DNA from: Streptomyces lincolnensis | GTDB lineage: Bacteria; Actinomycetota; Actinomycetes; Streptomycetales; Streptomycetaceae | Length of the DNA: 64,000 nt | Assembly (NCBI RefSeq): GCF_021173675.1 | Contig: NZ_JAIHON010000004.1 | Coordinates: forward strand, 558,001 to 622,000 | Direction: 5' to 3' | In this document: one piece after another, positions 7,644 through 16,179 of the stretch | How positions within the stretch are numbered: the stretch's first letter is position 1 | Layout: each line of letters opens with the position of its first letter | Position numbers and translations under genes: made by a program | The notes under the pieces: model-generated | Database searches by the model: none | The model's input: only the letters and a program-made list of their open reading frames with translations | Told to the model about the DNA's origin: nothing

Positions 7644-8356
7644 CCACGTCCGCCGCGGGCACTCCCGTCATCGAGTTCCGGGACGTCGAGCTGACGTACC
7701 CCGGGCCACCGGCCGTGCGCGCCCTGCGCCCCTGCGATCTGCGCATCGACAGCGGGGAGTTCATCACCGTGGTCGGTCCTTCGGGGTCGGGCAAGTCCAC
7801 GCTGCTGAACATCGCCGGACTGCTGGACACGCCCACCCGGGGCCGCTATCTGCTGAACGGCATCGACACCGGGGCCCTGAGCGGCTCCCGGCTGGCCGCG
7901 CTGCGCGGGGAGCACATCGGGTTCGTCTTCCAGGCGTTCCATCTCCTGCCCCACCGCAGCGCGCTGGAGAACGTCGAACTGGCCATGCTCTACCAGCCCG
8001 TCCCGCGTGGACAGCGGCGGCCGCGGGCCACGGCTGTGCTGGACCGCGTGGGGCTCGGGCACCGGGCGACAGCCCTGCCGACCCAGATGTCGGGCGGCGA
8101 ACGCCAACGCGTCGCGGTCGCCCGCGCCCTGGTCGGCGAGCCCTCGCTGCTGCTGTGCGACGAGCCGACCGGAAACCTCGACTCCGACACCGCCGCGTCC
8201 CTGCTCGCGCTGCTGGACACCCTGCACCGCGACGGCATGACCATCGTGGTGATCACCCACGACGCCCAGGTCGCCGAGCACGGGCAGCGCACCGTCACGA
8301 TCCGTGACGGCGTGCTGTCGGAGGCCGCGCCGCGGCGGCGGACGGAGGCGGCATGA
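7640..8356 (+). CDS. ABC transporter ATP-binding protein (MacB/LolD type)
   Basis: A 238-residue ATPase. Walker A is GPSGSGKST (about 47-55), the Q-loop FVFQAFHLLPH, the signature LSGG-type MSGGERQRVAVARAL, Walker B LLLCDEPTGNLD and the H-switch VVITHD. The EPTGNLD form is typical of the MacB/LolD/FtsE branch that partners FtsX-like permeases. GTG at 7640 overlaps the adaptor stop (GTGA), and the 3' end overlaps the permease start (ATGA). It powers export or mechanotransmission by the permease encoded next. The reading frame is also open upstream inside the adaptor gene, but that extension is a shadow of the adaptor. Confidence 0.96.
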   Translation: MTTSAAGTPVIEFRDVELTYPGPPAVRALRPCDLRIDSGEFITVVGPSGSGKSTLLNIAGLLDTPTRGRYLLNGIDTGALSGSRLAALRGEHIGFVFQAFHLLPHRSALENVELAMLYQPVPRGQRRPRATAVLDRVGLGHRATALPTQMSGGERQRVAVARALVGEPSLLLCDEPTGNLDSDTAASLLALLDTLHRDGMTIVVITHDAQVAEHGQRTVTIRDGVLSEAAPRRRTEAA

Positions 8357-9609
8357 CGAAGTCCCGCCTGGCTGTGGGGCGGTCTCGCCTTGCGGTGGGG
8401 CGGTCTCGGCTGGCCGTCCGTGATCTGGTGTCCGAGGCCGTGGCCGGCATTCTCCAGCGACCGGCCCGGTCCGTCCTCACCGCGCTCGGTACCGTCCTCG
8501 GCGTCGGAGCGTTCATCTCGGTCCTGGGGCTCACCGGCACCGCCGCGTCCCAGATCGACGCGCGGTTCAACCTGCTCACCGCGACCGAGGTCGACGTCAC
8601 CGACGTCGGACCCCGCACCGCGGCCGCCCCCGGGGTCGCCTTCCCCGCGGACGCCGACGCGCGCATCACGCGGCTCAACGGCGCGCTCGCCGCCGGTGTG
8701 TACTGGGACGTCCGCCTCGGTCCCGAGGAGGCGGTGCGAGCCGCTCCCGCGGGCGCGGCCGACCGCGTCGACTCCGGCGCCCAGGTGGTCGCCGCCTCCC
8801 CCGGAATCTGGTCGGCGACCGATGCCCGGTTCGTCCAGGGGCGCGCCTTCGACAGCTTCCACGAGGACCGGCGGCAGGCCGTAGCCGTGATCGGTGAGGG
8901 CACCGCGCGACGCCTCGGCATCACCACGCTGCGCACCCACCCCGCCGTCTTCATCGGCGGCACCGCGTTCACCGTGATCGGCATCCTCGAGGACGTCGAG
9001 CGGAAACCGGAACTCCTGCTGTCCGTCACGGTGCCGCGCTCCGTCGCCGAACGGACCTGGGGAGCACCGGCCGACGAGGGCGCCCGGATGCTCGTCGCCA
9101 CCCGCCTCGGCGCGGCCGGTCAGCTCGCCCGGGAAGCGGCCGTGGCCCTGCGACCGGAACACCCCGAGTACTTCAAGGTGACACCGCCCCCGGACCCGCG
9201 CTCACTGCGCGGTGCGGTCGGCGACGACCTGAACCAGCTGTTCCTCCTGCTCGCCGGGGTGTGCCTCGTCGTCGGAGCGGTCGGCATCGCCAACACCACC
9301 CTGGTCGCCGTCATGGAACGCACCGGGGAGATCGGGCTCCGCCGCGCCCTGGGGGCCCGGGGGATCCACATCACCCTCCAGTTCCTGGCCGAGTCCGCGG
9401 CGCTCGGCCTCGTCGGGGGACTGGTGGGCACCTCGATCGGCACGGTGGCCGTCGTCTCCGTCTCGGCGGTGCGGCGGTGGACGCCGGTCATCGATCCGAC
9501 CCACCTCGCGCTGGCCCCGGCGCTCGGCCTGGCCGCCGGGTTGCTCGCGGGGCTGTACCCGGCCTGGAGGGCGTCTCGGATCCCGCCTGTGGAGGCGTTG
9601 CGGCGGTAG
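8353..9609 (+). CDS. ABC transporter permease, FtsX/MacB type
   Basis: A 418-residue permease with one N-terminal membrane helix (VLTALGTVLGVGAFISVLGL), a large extracytoplasmic MacB-PCD-like domain (about 60-280), and three C-terminal helices. The FtsX motif is MERTGEIGLRRALGARGIHI, and the usual ending is PAWRASRIPPVEALRR. It partners the preceding ATPase and adaptor. The N-terminus is odd: the heptad RLAVGRS occurs twice and RLAVR once in direct tandem before the first helix, from a 21-bp tandem duplication. An ABC permease normally has only one such amphipathic RLAVRDL-type segment. A 58-bp palindrome follows the gene. Confidence 0.94.
   Translation: MTKSRLAVGRSRLAVGRSRLAVRDLVSEAVAGILQRPARSVLTALGTVLGVGAFISVLGLTGTAASQIDARFNLLTATEVDVTDVGPRTAAAPGVAFPADADARITRLNGALAAGVYWDVRLGPEEAVRAAPAGAADRVDSGAQVVAASPGIWSATDARFVQGRAFDSFHEDRRQAVAVIGEGTARRLGITTLRTHPAVFIGGTAFTVIGILEDVERKPELLLSVTVPRSVAERTWGAPADEGARMLVATRLGAAGQLAREAAVALRPEHPEYFKVTPPPDPRSLRGAVGDDLNQLFLLLAGVCLVVGAVGIANTTLVAVMERTGEIGLRRALGARGIHITLQFLAESAALGLVGGLVGTSIGTVAVVSVSAVRRWTPVIDPTHLALAPALGLAAGLLAGLYPAWRASRIPPVEALRR
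8365..8421 (+). repeat. 21-bp tandem duplication inside permease gene
   Basis: Two full 21-bp units (8365-8385, 8386-8406) and a third partial unit encode RLAVGRS, RLAVGRS and RLAVR. The units differ at several third positions, so the duplication is not brand new but keeps frame and protein sequence. Confidence 0.85.
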
Positions 9610-9619
9610 GGGCGGGCGT

Positions 9620-9677
9620 CGGCTCATGCCGAAGGGGCGGTACGGGGATCCCCGTACCGCCCCTTCGGCATGAGCCG
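9620..9677. terminator. 58-bp perfect palindrome, bidirectional terminator
   Basis: Every base from 9620 to 9648 pairs with 9649-9677; the axis lies in GGGGATCCCC. It sits between two convergent transcription units, the exporter permease ending at 9609 and the amino-acid importer ATPase ending at 9710. It can fold identically from either strand, so it is a natural two-way terminator. Confidence 0.88.
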
Positions 9678-9709
9678 CGTTGTCCTACGTGGCGTTGTCG
9701 TACGTCGTG

Positions 9710-10483
9710 TCAGAGCACCTTCGACAGGAACGCCTGCGTCCGCTCGTGCTGCGGGTTCGTCAGGACCTCGCGCGGGTCGCCGGACTCGACGACCACGCCG
9801 CCGTCCATGAAGACCAGGCTGTCGCCCACCTCGCGGGCGAAGCCCATCTCGTGGGTGACGACGACCATCGTCATGCCGGACTCGGCGAGGTCGCGCATGA
9901 CGTCCAGGACGTCACCGACCAGCTCCGGGTCCAGGGCCGAGGTCGGCTCGTCGAACAGCATCAGCTTCGGGTCCATGGCGAGGGCGCGGGCGATCGCCAC
10001 GCGCTGCTGCTGGCCGCCGGAGAGCTGCGAGGGGTAGCTGCCGGCCTTGTCGGCCAGGCCCACGCGGTCCAGCAGCTCCCGGGCGCGCTCCCGGGCCTGG
10101 GTCCTGCCGATGCCCTTGACCTGGACCGGGGCCTCCATGACGTTCTCCACGGCCGTCATGTGCGGGAACAGGTTGAAGCGCTGGAAGACCATGCCGATGT
10201 CCCGGCGCTTCAGCGCGACCTCACTGTCCTTCAGCTCGTACAGCTTGTCGCCCTTCTGGCGGTAGCCGACCAGCTCGCCGTCGACGTACAGCCGACCGGC
10301 GTTGATCTTCTCCAGGTGGTTGATGCACCGCAGGAAGGTCGACTTGCCGGAGCCGGAGGGGCCGATGAGGCAGAACACCTCGCCGGTCTTCACCTCCAGG
10401 TCGATGCCCTTGAGGACCTCGACGGGGCCGAAGGACTTGTGGACGCCCTCGGACTTGACCATGGCGGGGGAGGGCTGCGTCAT
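9710..10483 (-). CDS. Polar amino-acid ABC transporter ATP-binding protein
   Basis: A 257-residue GlnQ/GluA-type ATPase. Visible motifs are Walker [11 protein letters not shown]-loop [14 protein letters not shown], signature [15 protein letters not shown], Walker [17 protein letters not shown] and the H-loop [13 protein letters not shown]. These match polar amino-acid importers closely. ATG at 10483 overlaps the permease stop by 4 bp (ATGA); an internal ATG at 10462 is also possible. It is the last gene of the binding protein, permease, ATPase operon and energises uptake of an amino acid, most likely glutamate, glutamine or a related acid. The 58-bp palindrome lies 33 bp beyond its stop. Confidence 0.95.
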   Translation of the reverse strand: MTQPSPAMVKSEGVHKSFGPVEVLKGIDLEVKTGEVFCLIGPSGSGKSTFLRCINHLEKINAGRLYVDGELVGYRQKGDKLYELKDSEVALKRRDIGMVFQRFNLFPHMTAVENVMEAPVQVKGIGRTQARERARELLDRVGLADKAGSYPSQLSGGQQQRVAIARALAMDPKLMLFDEPTSALDPELVGDVLDVMRDLAESGMTMVVVTHEMGFAREVGDSLVFMDGGVVVESGDPREVLTNPQHERTQAFLSKVL

Positions 10484-11418
10484 GCCGTGACTCCCTTGGG
10501 ACGGCGCGTGGGAAGAACGGCGGCCCTGAGGCGCTGCATCGGCGTCGGCGGCAGCGTGCGGCTGGAGCCACGCGCGTAGTACCGCTCGATGTAGTACTGC
10601 CCCACGCTCAGGATCGAGGTCATGATCAGGTACCAGGCGGCGGCGAGGAAGTACATCTCGACCGTCGAGCCCGCGTTCTGGCCGATGTCCTGGGCCTGCT
10701 TGAAGAGGTCGGCGAACTGCACCGCCGAGACCAGCGAGGTGGTCTTCAGCATGTTGATGACCTCGTTGCCCGTGGGCGGCACGATCACGCGCATCGCCTG
10801 CGGGATGACGATCCGGCGCAGTGTCTTCACGTGGCTCATGCCCAGCGCGTGCGAGGCCTCCGTCTGGCCCTCGTCGACCGAGAGCAGACCGGCACGGCAG
10901 ATCTCCGCCATGTACGCGGCCTCGTTGAGGCCCAGGCCGAGCAGCGCCGTCAGCAGCGGCGTCATGAAGGACGACCAGTAGTCCTTGTAGATCGGGCCCA
11001 GGTTGATGTACTCGAAGACCAGGCCCAGGTTGAACCAGACGAAGAGCTGGACCAGGACCGGCGTACCGCGGAAGAACCAGATGTAGAACCACGCGATGGA
11101 CGAGGTCACCGGGTTCTTCGACAGGCGCATCACCGCGAGCAGGATGCCCCCGGCGATGCCGATCACCATCGACAGCACGGTGAGCAGCAGCGTGTTCCAG
11201 ACACCGTCGAGAATGCGGCTGTCGAAGAAGTACTCGGGGATCGCACCCCAGTTGATCTTGCCTTGGGCGAAGGCGTAGACGACCGAGCCCAGCAGGGCGA
11301 GGGCGACGACCGCGGACACGTACCGCCCCGGGTGCCGGACCGGGATGGCCTTGATGGCCTCCGGCCCGGCGGGGGGCTTCGCGCCCGAACCGTCCGACTT
11401 GTGGACGTCAACAGTCAC
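10480..11418 (-). CDS. Polar amino-acid ABC transporter permease
   Basis: A 312-residue permease of the HisMQ type. An N-terminal helix ([19 protein letters not shown]) precedes the transporter core with [19 protein letters not shown], the [10 protein letters not shown] motif, the EAA loop ([20 protein letters not shown], then EASHALGM) and further helices. A single permease probably forms a homodimer. The protein is longer than a minimal 220-residue HisM because of an extended N-terminus and a basic C-terminal tail. The gene begins 38 bp after the binding-protein gene and overlaps the ATPase gene by 4 bp. Confidence 0.94.
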   Translation of the reverse strand: MTVDVHKSDGSGAKPPAGPEAIKAIPVRHPGRYVSAVVALALLGSVVYAFAQGKINWGAIPEYFFDSRILDGVWNTLLLTVLSMVIGIAGGILLAVMRLSKNPVTSSIAWFYIWFFRGTPVLVQLFVWFNLGLVFEYINLGPIYKDYWSSFMTPLLTALLGLGLNEAAYMAEICRAGLLSVDEGQTEASHALGMSHVKTLRRIVIPQAMRVIVPPTGNEVINMLKTTSLVSAVQFADLFKQAQDIGQNAGSTVEMYFLAAAWYLIMTSILSVGQYYIERYYARGSSRTLPPTPMQRLRAAVLPTRRPKGVTA

Positions 11419-11456
11419 GTGTGGAGCCTTTCAGAGCCGAGTCGAACGGGGCCGGT

Positions 11457-12422
11457 TCAGGAACCGCCGTTGATCTTGGCCTCGGTGATCGCGCCGTCCG
11501 CGACACCCCACTTCTCGACGATCTGCTTGTACTCGCCGCTGTCGATGACCGCCTGGACGGCGGCCTGGAGCGCGTCACGCAGCTGGGTGTTGTCCTTGGC
11601 GACGGCGATGCCGTACGGGCCGGCCTCGACCTGGTCGCCGACGATCTCGAAGTACTTGCCGCCGCCGGCGTTCTTCACGGAGTACGCGGCGATCGGGAAG
11701 TCCGCGGAGACGACGTTCGCGCCCTTGGAGCGCATCCGGGTCTCGGCCTCGGGGTTGGTCGCGAAGTCCTCGATCTTGAGGGCCCCCTTGCCGTCCTTCT
11801 TGCACTTCGCCGCCTGCTCCTTGGCGAGGTCGTGGGAGAAGGTGTTGCGCTGCACGGCCATGGTCTTCCCGCACAGGTCGTCCCAGGTCTTGATGCCCTG
11901 GTCGTCGCCCTTGTTCGTGTAGAGGGAGACACCCGCGGTGAAGTAGTCGACGAAGTCGACGCCCGCACCGACCTTCTTGCCGGTGTCGGAGTCCACGCCC
12001 TCCTGACGGTCCTTGGTGTCCGTCATGGCCGACATGGCGATGTCGTAGCGCTTGGACGCCAGACCACCGATCAGGGTGTCGAACGTGGCGTTCTGGAACT
12101 CGAACTTCACACCGAGCTGCTTGCCCATGGCGGCGGCCAGGTCGGGGTCGATACCGACCGTCTTGCCGGAGCTGTCCTTGAACTCGACCGGCGCGTAGGC
12201 GATGTCGGAGCCGACCTTGACGACGCCCTTGTCGCGGATCGCCTGCGGCAGCTTGTCGGCCAGCGGCGCCGAGCTCGTGGACGCGTTGCCCGAGTCCTTG
12301 CCCTTGTCCTTGGTCTGGTCACCGCAGCCGGTGAGCAGCAGGGCGCCTGCGACCGCGATCGCACCGACCGCTGCCAGGCGGTTGTGCGTGGCGGTCGAAC
12401 GACGGGTGGAGCTTGCGGTCAT
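11457..12422 (-). CDS. Amino-acid ABC transporter substrate-binding lipoprotein
   Basis: A 321-residue family-3 solute-binding lipoprotein: signal peptide to GALLLTGC (lipidated cysteine near residue 33), a Ser/Thr/Lys spacer, then the binding fold. Characteristic segments are KVGSDIAYAPVEFKDSSG, GIDPDLAAAMGKQLG, FDTLIGGLASKRYDIAMSAM and the C-terminal YKQIVEKWGV. It captures an amino acid outside the membrane for the permease/ATPase encoded downstream. ATG at 12422 has GGAGGAACC about 5 bases before it on the coding strand. The open frame extends upstream to 12683 but that part lacks a signal peptide. Lower-confidence point: the ligand is not identifiable by eye. Confidence 0.94.
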   Translation of the reverse strand: MTASSTRRSTATHNRLAAVGAIAVAGALLLTGCGDQTKDKGKDSGNASTSSAPLADKLPQAIRDKGVVKVGSDIAYAPVEFKDSSGKTVGIDPDLAAAMGKQLGVKFEFQNATFDTLIGGLASKRYDIAMSAMTDTKDRQEGVDSDTGKKVGAGVDFVDYFTAGVSLYTNKGDDQGIKTWDDLCGKTMAVQRNTFSHDLAKEQAAKCKKDGKGALKIEDFATNPEAETRMRSKGANVVSADFPIAAYSVKNAGGGKYFEIVGDQVEAGPYGIAVAKDNTQLRDALQAAVQAVIDSGEYKQIVEKWGVADGAITEAKINGGS

Positions 12423-13102
12423 GGTGGGTTCCTCCGGCGGATGGGTGGAGTTGCCGATGGGGCGGACGGTCACCGATGGGTTCGGTGGCCGCCGGCTACC
12501 GATGGGTTCGGCGGCCGACTTGGCTTCTGGGTCGACGAGAGCACACGTCTTCGAGTGTCGCGACCTCGTGTGATGACGGCATCCTGCCATTCGGACGGAG
12601 GCGTTCGAGGTGCCGACCATGTCAAAATCGGATAACGGGTGACCCCCGAACCGCATCAGGTCGGTACATCCCGACCGCACCATCTGCGGGAATCTGTCCT
12701 TCCGGCCGGAAGATCTTCGGTGCGGCTTGGGGTGTGGGCGGTGTGTGGGTGGGGTGCGGCCGCGGTGTGGGTGCGGTGCGGGTGCGTGGCTGAGGGCTTT
12801 CGAGGGGTTGTCCGGATTACGTCCCGTGATTCATGTCATCGCCGTGCGGTGATCGATGATCGATTTGCGGTCCGCCATGTGACCTTGCGCCTATGGGACT
12901 CGTCGTCGGTGGTGTCCGTCCGGTAAGAAGGTTCTTTACACCCCTCATCCGGGGCTCAGGGCGCGTGTGCGGCGCGCCCGTCGCGTGCCGGTCCGTACGT
13001 ATCCGTACGCATCGAACGATCAGGGCCGTACGCGGTGCCCGCCCACTTCTCAACCAGGAGTGGCCACCCTCAAACCATGAAGACCTAAGGGGTAGAACTA
13101 AA
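12423..13102. other. 680-bp intergenic region between importer and malic enzyme
   Basis: No credible gene. It must hold the divergent promoters of the amino-acid importer (minus strand) and malic enzyme (plus strand). Near the importer start is a 20-bp direct repeat (12472-12491 and 12498-12517, one mismatch) spaced 26 bp apart, a possible regulator site. A strongly G-rich, strand-asymmetric stretch lies at about 12727-12790, a tandem GATCGAT pair near 12850, and TCCGTACG repeats near 12993-13008. No clear -35/-10 pair was identified. Confidence 0.6.
12472..12517. repeat. 20-bp direct repeat upstream of importer operon
   Basis: Two copies of ACCGATGGGTTCGGYGGCCG begin 26 bp apart, 50-95 bp upstream of the binding-protein start. 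A weaker third GCCGATGGGGCGGACGG lies nearer the gene. Position and spacing suit a regulator binding array, but sequence drift of a simple tandem repeat is equally possible. Confidence 0.4.
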
Positions 13103-14332
13103 GTGGCAGCGGAGATCGTCAATCCTCGCAGCGACAGGGACAGCGATATGGGCCAGGACGGAGGGGTGGAACCCCTCGATCCCTTCGACCCCGCGTTCGC
13201 GCTGCACCGCGGCGGCAAAATGGCTGTGCAGGCCACCGTGCCGGTCCGTGACAAGGACGACCTGTCCCTGGCTTACACGCCCGGCGTGGCGAAGGTGTGC
13301 AGCGCCATCGCCGAGCAGCCGGACCTCGTCCACGACTACACGTGGAAGTCGTCGGTCGTGGCCGTCGTGACGGACGGTACGGCCGTGCTGGGGCTCGGTG
13401 ACATCGGGCCCGAGGCCTCCCTCCCCGTGATGGAGGGCAAGGCGATTCTGTTCAAGCAGTTCGGTGGCGTCGACGCCGTGCCGATCGCGCTCGACTGCAC
13501 CGACGTCGACGAGATCGTCGAGACCGTGGTGCGGCTCGCGCCGTCGTTCGGTGGCGTGAACCTCGAGGACATCTCGGCGCCTCGGTGCTTCGAGATCGAG
13601 CGGCGGCTGCAGGAGCGGCTGGACATTCCGATCTTCCATGACGACCAGCACGGGACGGCTGTCGTGACGCTGGCGGCGTTGCGGAACGCTGCGAGGCTGA
13701 GCGGGCGGTCGCTCGGGTCGTTGCGGGCGGTGATCTCCGGTGCCGGTGCGGCCGGTGTCGCGATCGCGCGGATCCTTGTCGACGCGGGGATCGGGGACGT
13801 GGCCGTCGCCGACCGCAAGGGGGTCGTGTCGGGGGACCGGGACGATCTGACGTCCGTCAAGCGGGAGCTGGCCGGGTTCACGAACAAGGCCGGGATCAGT
13901 GGGTCGCTGGAGGCCGCGCTGGAAGGCGCCGATGTCTTCATCGGGGTGTCCGGCGGTACGGTGCCGGAGCCGGCTGTTGCGTCCATGGCTGAGGGGGCGT
14001 TTGTTTTCGCCATGGCCAATCCGAATCCGGAGGTGCATCCGGATGTGGCGCACAAGTACGCGGCGGTCGTCGCCACCGGGCGGTCGGACTTCCCTAACCA
14101 GATCAACAACGTGCTGGCGTTCCCGGGGATCTTCGCGGGGGCGCTTCAGGTGCGGGCCTCTCGGATCACCGAGGGGATGAAGCTCGCGGCCGCGGAGGCG
14201 TTGGCGTCCGTGGTGGGTGATGATCTCGCCGCCGATTACGTCATTCCCTCGCCGTTCGACGAGCGGGTGGCTCCTGCGGTGACCGCGGCCGTGGCGGCGG
14301 CGGCTCGGGCCGAGGGTGTCGCTCGGCGCTGA
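13103..14332 (+). CDS. NAD(P)-dependent malic enzyme
   Basis: A 409-residue malic enzyme of the short bacterial type: oxidative decarboxylation of malate to pyruvate and CO2 in the cytoplasm. Visible are the N-terminal catalytic region (KDDLSLAYTPGVAKVC with the catalytic Tyr, VTDGTAVLGLGDIGP, MEGKAILFKQFGGVDAVPI), metal ligands in NLEDISAPRCFEIE and IFHDDQHGTAVV, and the nucleotide fold VISGAGAAGVAIARIL. The GTG at 13103 (reading VAAEIVNPRS) is chosen because homologues in Streptomyces begin MAAEIVNPRS; the longer open frame to 12893 has no family similarity. A hairpin with a T-rich tail follows. Codon use drifts toward more GGG/GTT near the 3' end, as in the following gene. Confidence 0.95.
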   Translation: MAAEIVNPRSDRDSDMGQDGGVEPLDPFDPAFALHRGGKMAVQATVPVRDKDDLSLAYTPGVAKVCSAIAEQPDLVHDYTWKSSVVAVVTDGTAVLGLGDIGPEASLPVMEGKAILFKQFGGVDAVPIALDCTDVDEIVETVVRLAPSFGGVNLEDISAPRCFEIERRLQERLDIPIFHDDQHGTAVVTLAALRNAARLSGRSLGSLRAVISGAGAAGVAIARILVDAGIGDVAVADRKGVVSGDRDDLTSVKRELAGFTNKAGISGSLEAALEGADVFIGVSGGTVPEPAVASMAEGAFVFAMANPNPEVHPDVAHKYAAVVATGRSDFPNQINNVLAFPGIFAGALQVRASRITEGMKLAAAEALASVVGDDLAADYVIPSPFDERVAPAVTAAVAAAARAEGVARR

Positions 14333-14345
14333 GGTTCGTTGTGGT

Positions 14346-14375
14346 GGCCCCGTCCTGGGTGGGCGGGGCCGTTTT
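14346..14375 (+). terminator. Malic enzyme terminator
   Basis: A 7-bp GC stem (14346-14352 with 14364-14370) is followed by GTTTTCTTT, one of the few classic factor-independent terminators with a U tract in this window. It lies 14 bp after the stop codon. Confidence 0.8.
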
Positions 14376-14416
14376 CTTTACCTTCGGGTGCGGCTGTTCG
14401 GGTGGTCGCGGTGTGC

Positions 14417-14815
14417 GATGCCTGCGGCGCGCTGTGCGGCTTCGGTGGGGGCGTGCGTAGCGCCTACGGGTGCGTTGTGGGTCGGGGCCGGGTCGGGGGG
14501 TGTCCGTCCTCGGTCCGGCGGTGCTGTGGCTTTTGGCTGTACTGCGTGTCGGACGCCGGCCGCTGCGGGCGGACACCCCCCGCCCCGTCCCCTTGCCGCC
14601 GTGGGCGGCTACTTCCGATCGCCGGGCGACCGGTGCTTGCCTAGGGGCGCGGGGAACTGCGCGACCAGCCACAATGGGCCTGCAGCCGCTCTACGACCTT
14701 CCGCGGCACCCCCATAGGCGCACGGCAACCACTCTCACCTCAGGGGCGCGGGGAACTGCGCGACCAGCCCCCACCCACCCGCAGCCGCTCCACGACCTCA
14801 CACCGCACCCCGCGG
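14417..14815. repeat. Dispersed repeat, copy 1 (with internal duplication)
   Basis: About 300 bp (14417-14715) closely match 42564-42896. The unit contains a long hairpin-forming segment (GGGGGTGTCCG near 14496 against CGGACACCCCC near 14570) and ends in the 18-mer GGCGCGGGGAACTGCGCG with the flank ACCAGCC. A second shorter unit (14742-14815) repeats that core and a GCAGCCGCTC-ACGACC tail. It fills the gap between malic enzyme and the MDR oxidoreductase gene. There is no coding potential, no transposase and no target-site duplication that I can see. It may be a non-autonomous, structure-forming repeat. Confidence 0.75.
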
Positions 14816-14890
14816 AGCGCATCGCAAGAGGGCGTGTGTCACAGTGCCGCCTGGTTCCGTGGGGCGGGGGTGCCGCCTATCGTCGTCCGC

Positions 14891-15856
14891 ATGTTCGCTG
14901 CCTATGCTGCTCGAATCGACCGTGACCAGCCGCTTTCCGGTTTGGAGTTGGGGGAGCGGCCGGCTCCCGAGGTGCGGCCCGGATGGAGTGTTGTCCAGGT
15001 GAGGGCCGCTTCGCTGAACCATCACGATCTGTGGTCCCTGCGGGGTGTGGGCCTCGCGGAGGACAAGCTGCCGATGATCCTCGGTTGTGATGCCGCCGGT
15101 GTGGACGAGGACGGCAACGAGGTCGTTCTGCACTCGGTGATCGGGCAGAGCGGGCACGGGGTGGGGCCGAAGGAGCCGCGTTCGATCTTGACGGAGCGTT
15201 ATCAGGGGACGTTCGCCGAGCAGGTGGCCGTGCCTACGTGGAACGTGTTGCCGAAGCCCAGGGAGTTGTCGTTCGCGGAGGCCGCCTGTCTGCCCACGGC
15301 GTGGCTGACGGCGTATCGGATGCTGTTCACCAACGCGGGGGTGCGGCCCGGGGACTCCGTGCTCGTCCAGGGTGCGGGGGGCGGGGTCGCCACCGCGGCC
15401 ATCGTGCTGGGGAAGGCCGCCGGGCTGCGGGTGTTCGCGACCAGCCGGGACGAGGCCAAGCGGAAGCGGGCCGTGGAGTTGGGGGCCGTGGAGGCGTTGG
15501 AGTCCGGGGCTCGGCTGCCGCAGCGGGTGGACGCGGTGATCGAGACCGTGGGTGCCGCCACGTGGTCGCACTCGGTCAAGTCGCTGAAGCCGGGCGGCAC
15601 GCTCGTGATCTCCGGTGCCACGAGTGGGGACCGGCCCTCGCACGCCGAGTTGACGCGGATCTTCTTCCTGGAGCTCAAGGTCGTGGGGTCGACCATGGGG
15701 ACCAAGGACGAGCTGGAGGATCTGCTGGCCTTCTGTGCTGCTGCCGGTGTGCGGCCCGTCATCGATGAGGTGCTGCCGTTGGATCGGGCCCGGGAGGGCT
15801 TTGAACGCCTGGCGTCCGGTGATCAGTTCGGCAAGATTGTGCTCAGCAATGAGTGA
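14891..15856 (+). CDS. Zinc-binding-dehydrogenase-family (MDR) oxidoreductase
   Basis: A 321-residue medium-chain dehydrogenase/reductase. The N-terminal catalytic domain has SLNHHDLWSLRGVG and ILGCDAAGVDEDG; the nucleotide domain has VLVQGAGGGVATAAIVLGKAAG, then VFATSRDEAKRKRAVELGA, and the C-terminal DQFGKIVL ending typical of quinone-oxidoreductase-like members. The cysteine cluster of the structural zinc site is missing, so it is probably a zinc-free quinone or enoyl reductase type. ATG at 14891 is preferred; an upstream in-frame start at 14834 runs into repeat-derived sequence. It is followed by a hairpin. The substrate cannot be inferred. Confidence 0.9.
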   Translation: MFAAYAARIDRDQPLSGLELGERPAPEVRPGWSVVQVRAASLNHHDLWSLRGVGLAEDKLPMILGCDAAGVDEDGNEVVLHSVIGQSGHGVGPKEPRSILTERYQGTFAEQVAVPTWNVLPKPRELSFAEAACLPTAWLTAYRMLFTNAGVRPGDSVLVQGAGGGVATAAIVLGKAAGLRVFATSRDEAKRKRAVELGAVEALESGARLPQRVDAVIETVGAATWSHSVKSLKPGGTLVISGATSGDRPSHAELTRIFFLELKVVGSTMGTKDELEDLLAFCAAAGVRPVIDEVLPLDRAREGFERLASGDQFGKIVLSNE

Positions 15857-15875
15857 GAGTGTTTTTGGTGTACGG

Positions 15876-15901
15876 CGGCCGGTCCTGGAAGGGGCCGGCC
15901 G
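15876..15901 (+). terminator. Hairpin after MDR gene
   Basis: CGGCCGGTCC (15876-15885) pairs with GGGGCCGGCCG (15891-15901), allowing one G-U pair. It is 20 bp after the stop and just upstream of the HTH/Clp-N operator, so it would isolate that operon from read-through. Confidence 0.65.
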
Positions 15902-15923
15902 TTGGTGTTTGGTGGGGAGTCTT

Positions 15924-15966
15924 GTCAATCGTGGTTGACGGGTGGGGTATGTCAACGTAGGTTGAC
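15924..15966. promoter_or_regulatory. Paired GTCAA-N6-TTGAC operator
   Basis: Two 16-bp dyads, 15924-15939 and 15951-15966, share the form GTCAA-N6-TTGAC with centres 27 bp apart. The second ends 3 bp before the ATG of the HTH gene, so the bound protein would cover the initiation region. No Shine-Dalgarno fits between operator and start, which suggests a leaderless or very short-leader transcript. Autoregulation by the encoded HTH protein is the simplest reading. Confidence 0.7.
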
Positions 15967-15969
15967 ATC

Positions 15970-16179
15970 ATGACCGAAGCAACGGATCTCGCCGAGCGGG
16001 CGGGTGATCGCGATCCCCGGGTCGGACTGCGGGCCGTCGCCGCGCTGCGCAGGCTGCTGGAGCAGTTGGAGGCGGTGCAGGTGCGCGGTGCGCGCAACCA
16101 GGGGTGGTCGTGGCAGGAGATCGCCGCGGAACTCGGTGTGAGCAGGCAGGCCGTGCACAAGAAGTACGGGAGGCATTGA
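15970..16179 (+). CDS. Small HTH DNA-binding protein paired with Clp-N protein
   Basis: A 69-residue protein: helical N-terminal region (about 1-40, RVGLRAVAALRRLLEQLEAVQ) and a C-terminal helix-turn-helix WSWQEIAAELGVSRQAVHKKYGR whose recognition helix carries SRQAVHKK. Its stop overlaps the ATG of the Clp-N-domain gene (TGATG), so the two are translated together. Such pairs are common in Streptomyces. The paired GTCAA-N6-TTGAC dyads immediately upstream make it a probable autorepressor, perhaps responding to protein stress sensed by its Clp-N partner. Operator and overlap are seen; the sensing idea is inference. Confidence 0.88.
   Translation: MTEATDLAERAGDRDPRVGLRAVAALRRLLEQLEAVQVRGARNQGWSWQEIAAELGVSRQAVHKKYGRH

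Noticed and set aside
14417..14815. Insertion sequence or gene remnant in the malic enzyme-MDR gap
   Set aside because: No transposase-like frame or terminal inverted repeats with target duplication; described as a dispersed repeat instead.
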